Assembly: GCA_035628505.1 (NCBI GenBank)
Contig: DASPJR010000028.1
Location: 1-7,140 of the forward strand
Length of the DNA: 7,140 nt
Direction: 5' to 3'
Origin: DASPJR01 sp035628505
GTDB lineage: Bacteria > Planctomycetota > SZUA-567 > H5-PLA8
Part shown: positions 6,174 to 7,140 of the stretch, piece after piece
Position numbering within the stretch: the first letter of the stretch is position 1
Layout: each line of letters starts with the position of its first letter
The notes under the pieces: model-generated
Told to the model about the DNA's origin: nothing
Database searches by the model: none
What the model saw: the letters and a program-made list of their open reading frames with translations, nothing else
Program-made: the position numbers and the translations under genes

Positions 6174-7140
6174 CTACCCAGCCATTTTGCTTCTGAGATC
6201 CTCGAACTTCTTCACGAGCTCAACCGACTCCTTGCGGATGAATTCGTCGAGCTCGGCCTGGCGGCCGCTGCCGCCGGCCTGGCCGAGCATAAATAAAAAG
6301 GCGAGAAGCACCGGCGGAATGAAGAAAACGACCATGGCGCTTGCCAGCCCCACAAAATGGGCGGCGCCCCACGTCAGACCCATCCACAGCAACACAGCGC
6401 CCATGCCAAAGCAGCCGAGCGCCAGCCAGGCCGAAAGCGGATCGCCCTGAACGACATTGATGGCCGCATTGCCGCTCTCCGGAGGAGGCGTCTGGCCTTC
6501 GAGAGCGCCTGCCAGAATCGTGAGATCGTGCAGAATCGCCAGCGCTTCCTCGCGCTGAAACGCGCCTGTAGAAATATCAGGCGCCGGAGCCTGCAGCAGA
6601 TCTAGTGTTCCGCCGGAAACAGTAATGCCGTTGTCCGCATGCGTGATCACGCCACGCTGCGCGACCAGGCTCGCCAGGCGCTTGAGGCTCGCGCGTATTT
6701 CTGCATTCTTCAGCAGCGGTAGCGCGGCGTCAGGCTTATGGCTCTGCCACGCATAAAGAGTTTCGAAATCATCGTCGCCGCTGGAGAAAGGCTGCGGCTC
6801 AGGCGGTTTTTCCGGGTTGGCCGGATCCCAGCCCGGCGGCGGCAGCGGCTGTGCGATATCGAGGCGCACGACCTTCAGATCGAGCTCGCTTTTTGTTTTT
6901 GCGCGCCAGCGCAGCCCGCGCATGCCGTAAGCATGACTACGCGAAATGGAGATGTCGCGGCCGCGGAATTTCCCCTCGAGCGTGGTCCAGTTATCCGGCG
7001 GCGGAGCGGGGTTGCCCAGCACGTCAATGGCGAGCCAGCGCTCGAATGCGCGCGCCCTTTCAAGCCGCGCCGGCAGCCACACTTTCCAGTCGAGCGCGAT
7101 CAGCGTCATAAGCGCGATGATGCTGGCGCTGAGCAGTAGC
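6174..7140 (-). CDS. Membrane protein of unknown function, N-terminus cut by window edge
   Basis: I do not recognise a named family. The frame ends at TAG (6176-6174). Numbering from the first ATG (7109), 311 residues are visible, but the frame stays open for ten more codons to the edge, reading LLLSASIIAL. With the following MTLIAL this makes a hydrophobic helix, so the ATG at 7109 is probably internal and the true start lies off the window. Layout: N-terminal membrane helix; a soluble region of about 200 residues with a basic stretch (GKFRGRDISISRSHAYGMRG, 47-66), a proline-rich linker (88-107) and an acidic GDDDFETLYAW segment; two adjacent membrane helices (about 226-246 and 250-276); then a charged helical tail of about 35 residues. 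The soluble part (LEGKFRG, later DDDFETLYAW, leucine-rich helix, then a short beta region) resembles, from memory, unnamed membrane-anchored proteins in several phyla. It is convergent with the oxidoreductase gene. No function is assigned. Confidence 0.75.
   Translation of the reverse strand, partial: LLLSASIIALMTLIALDWKVWLPARLERARAFERWLAIDVLGNPAPPPDNWTTLEGKFRGRDISISRSHAYGMRGLRWRAKTKSELDLKVVRLDIAQPLPPPGWDPANPEKPPEPQPFSSGDDDFETLYAWQSHKPDAALPLLKNAEIRASLKRLASLVAQRGVITHADNGITVSGGTLDLLQAPAPDISTGAFQREEALAILHDLTILAGALEGQTPPPESGNAAINVVQGDPLSAWLALGCFGMGAVLLWMGLTWGAAHFVGLASAMVVFFIPPVLLAFLFMLGQAGGSGRQAELDEFIRKESVELVKKFEDLRSKMAG

Noticed and set aside
5962..6450. Plus-strand open frames across the convergent intergenic region into the membrane gene
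   Set aside because: They read through the perfect inverted repeat, which gives similar peptides on both strands, and then run antisense to the membrane protein.

Overview
The window is GC-rich DNA, roughly 60% G+C by eye, with bacterial gene structure. It carries parts of four genes: a divergently placed sugar kinase (minus strand), a small MOSC-domain protein and a giant iron-sulfur flavoprotein (both plus strand), and a membrane protein of unknown function (minus strand). No rRNA, tRNA or other firm taxonomic marker is present. The dispersed palindromic repeats resemble those scattered through genomes of Acidobacteriota, Planctomycetota and some Pseudomonadota, so I leave the phylum open.

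Layout. Positions 1-1259 (minus) hold the first ~420 codons of a xylulokinase that runs off the left edge. Positions 1260-1669 hold no gene. They contain a likely kinase promoter and ribosome binding site, then a ~280-bp palindromic repeat (element A) with a hairpin and a perfect G-quadruplex motif at its apex. Positions 1670-2116 (plus) encode a 148-residue single-domain MOSC protein. A second, shorter copy of the repeat (element B, 2112-2299) begins inside its stop codon. Positions 2351-5965 (plus) encode a 1204-residue protein with three parts: an unrecognised helical N-terminal region, a GltD/NfnB-like two-cluster FAD and NAD(P) module, and a PyrK/NfnA-like FAD and Fe-S module. Positions 5966-6173, between convergent genes, hold an 8-bp hairpin and a perfect 24-bp inverted repeat. 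Positions 6174-7140 (minus) hold a membrane protein whose N-terminus lies beyond the right edge.

How the parts relate. The kinase would phosphorylate D-xylulose for entry into the pentose phosphate pathway. The MOSC protein and the large flavoprotein are co-directional but separated by element B. Both lack a convincing Shine-Dalgarno sequence and both have a -10-like hexamer ending 7 bases before the first base of the ATG, which would fit leaderless transcripts. Nothing in the sequence shows that the four genes share a pathway. The most unusual item is the large flavoprotein: it joins in one chain the two halves of an Nfn/Sud-type electron-transfer (possibly bifurcating) enzyme, with added regions of unknown role. 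The second notable item is the pair of same-family palindromic elements that box in the MOSC gene.
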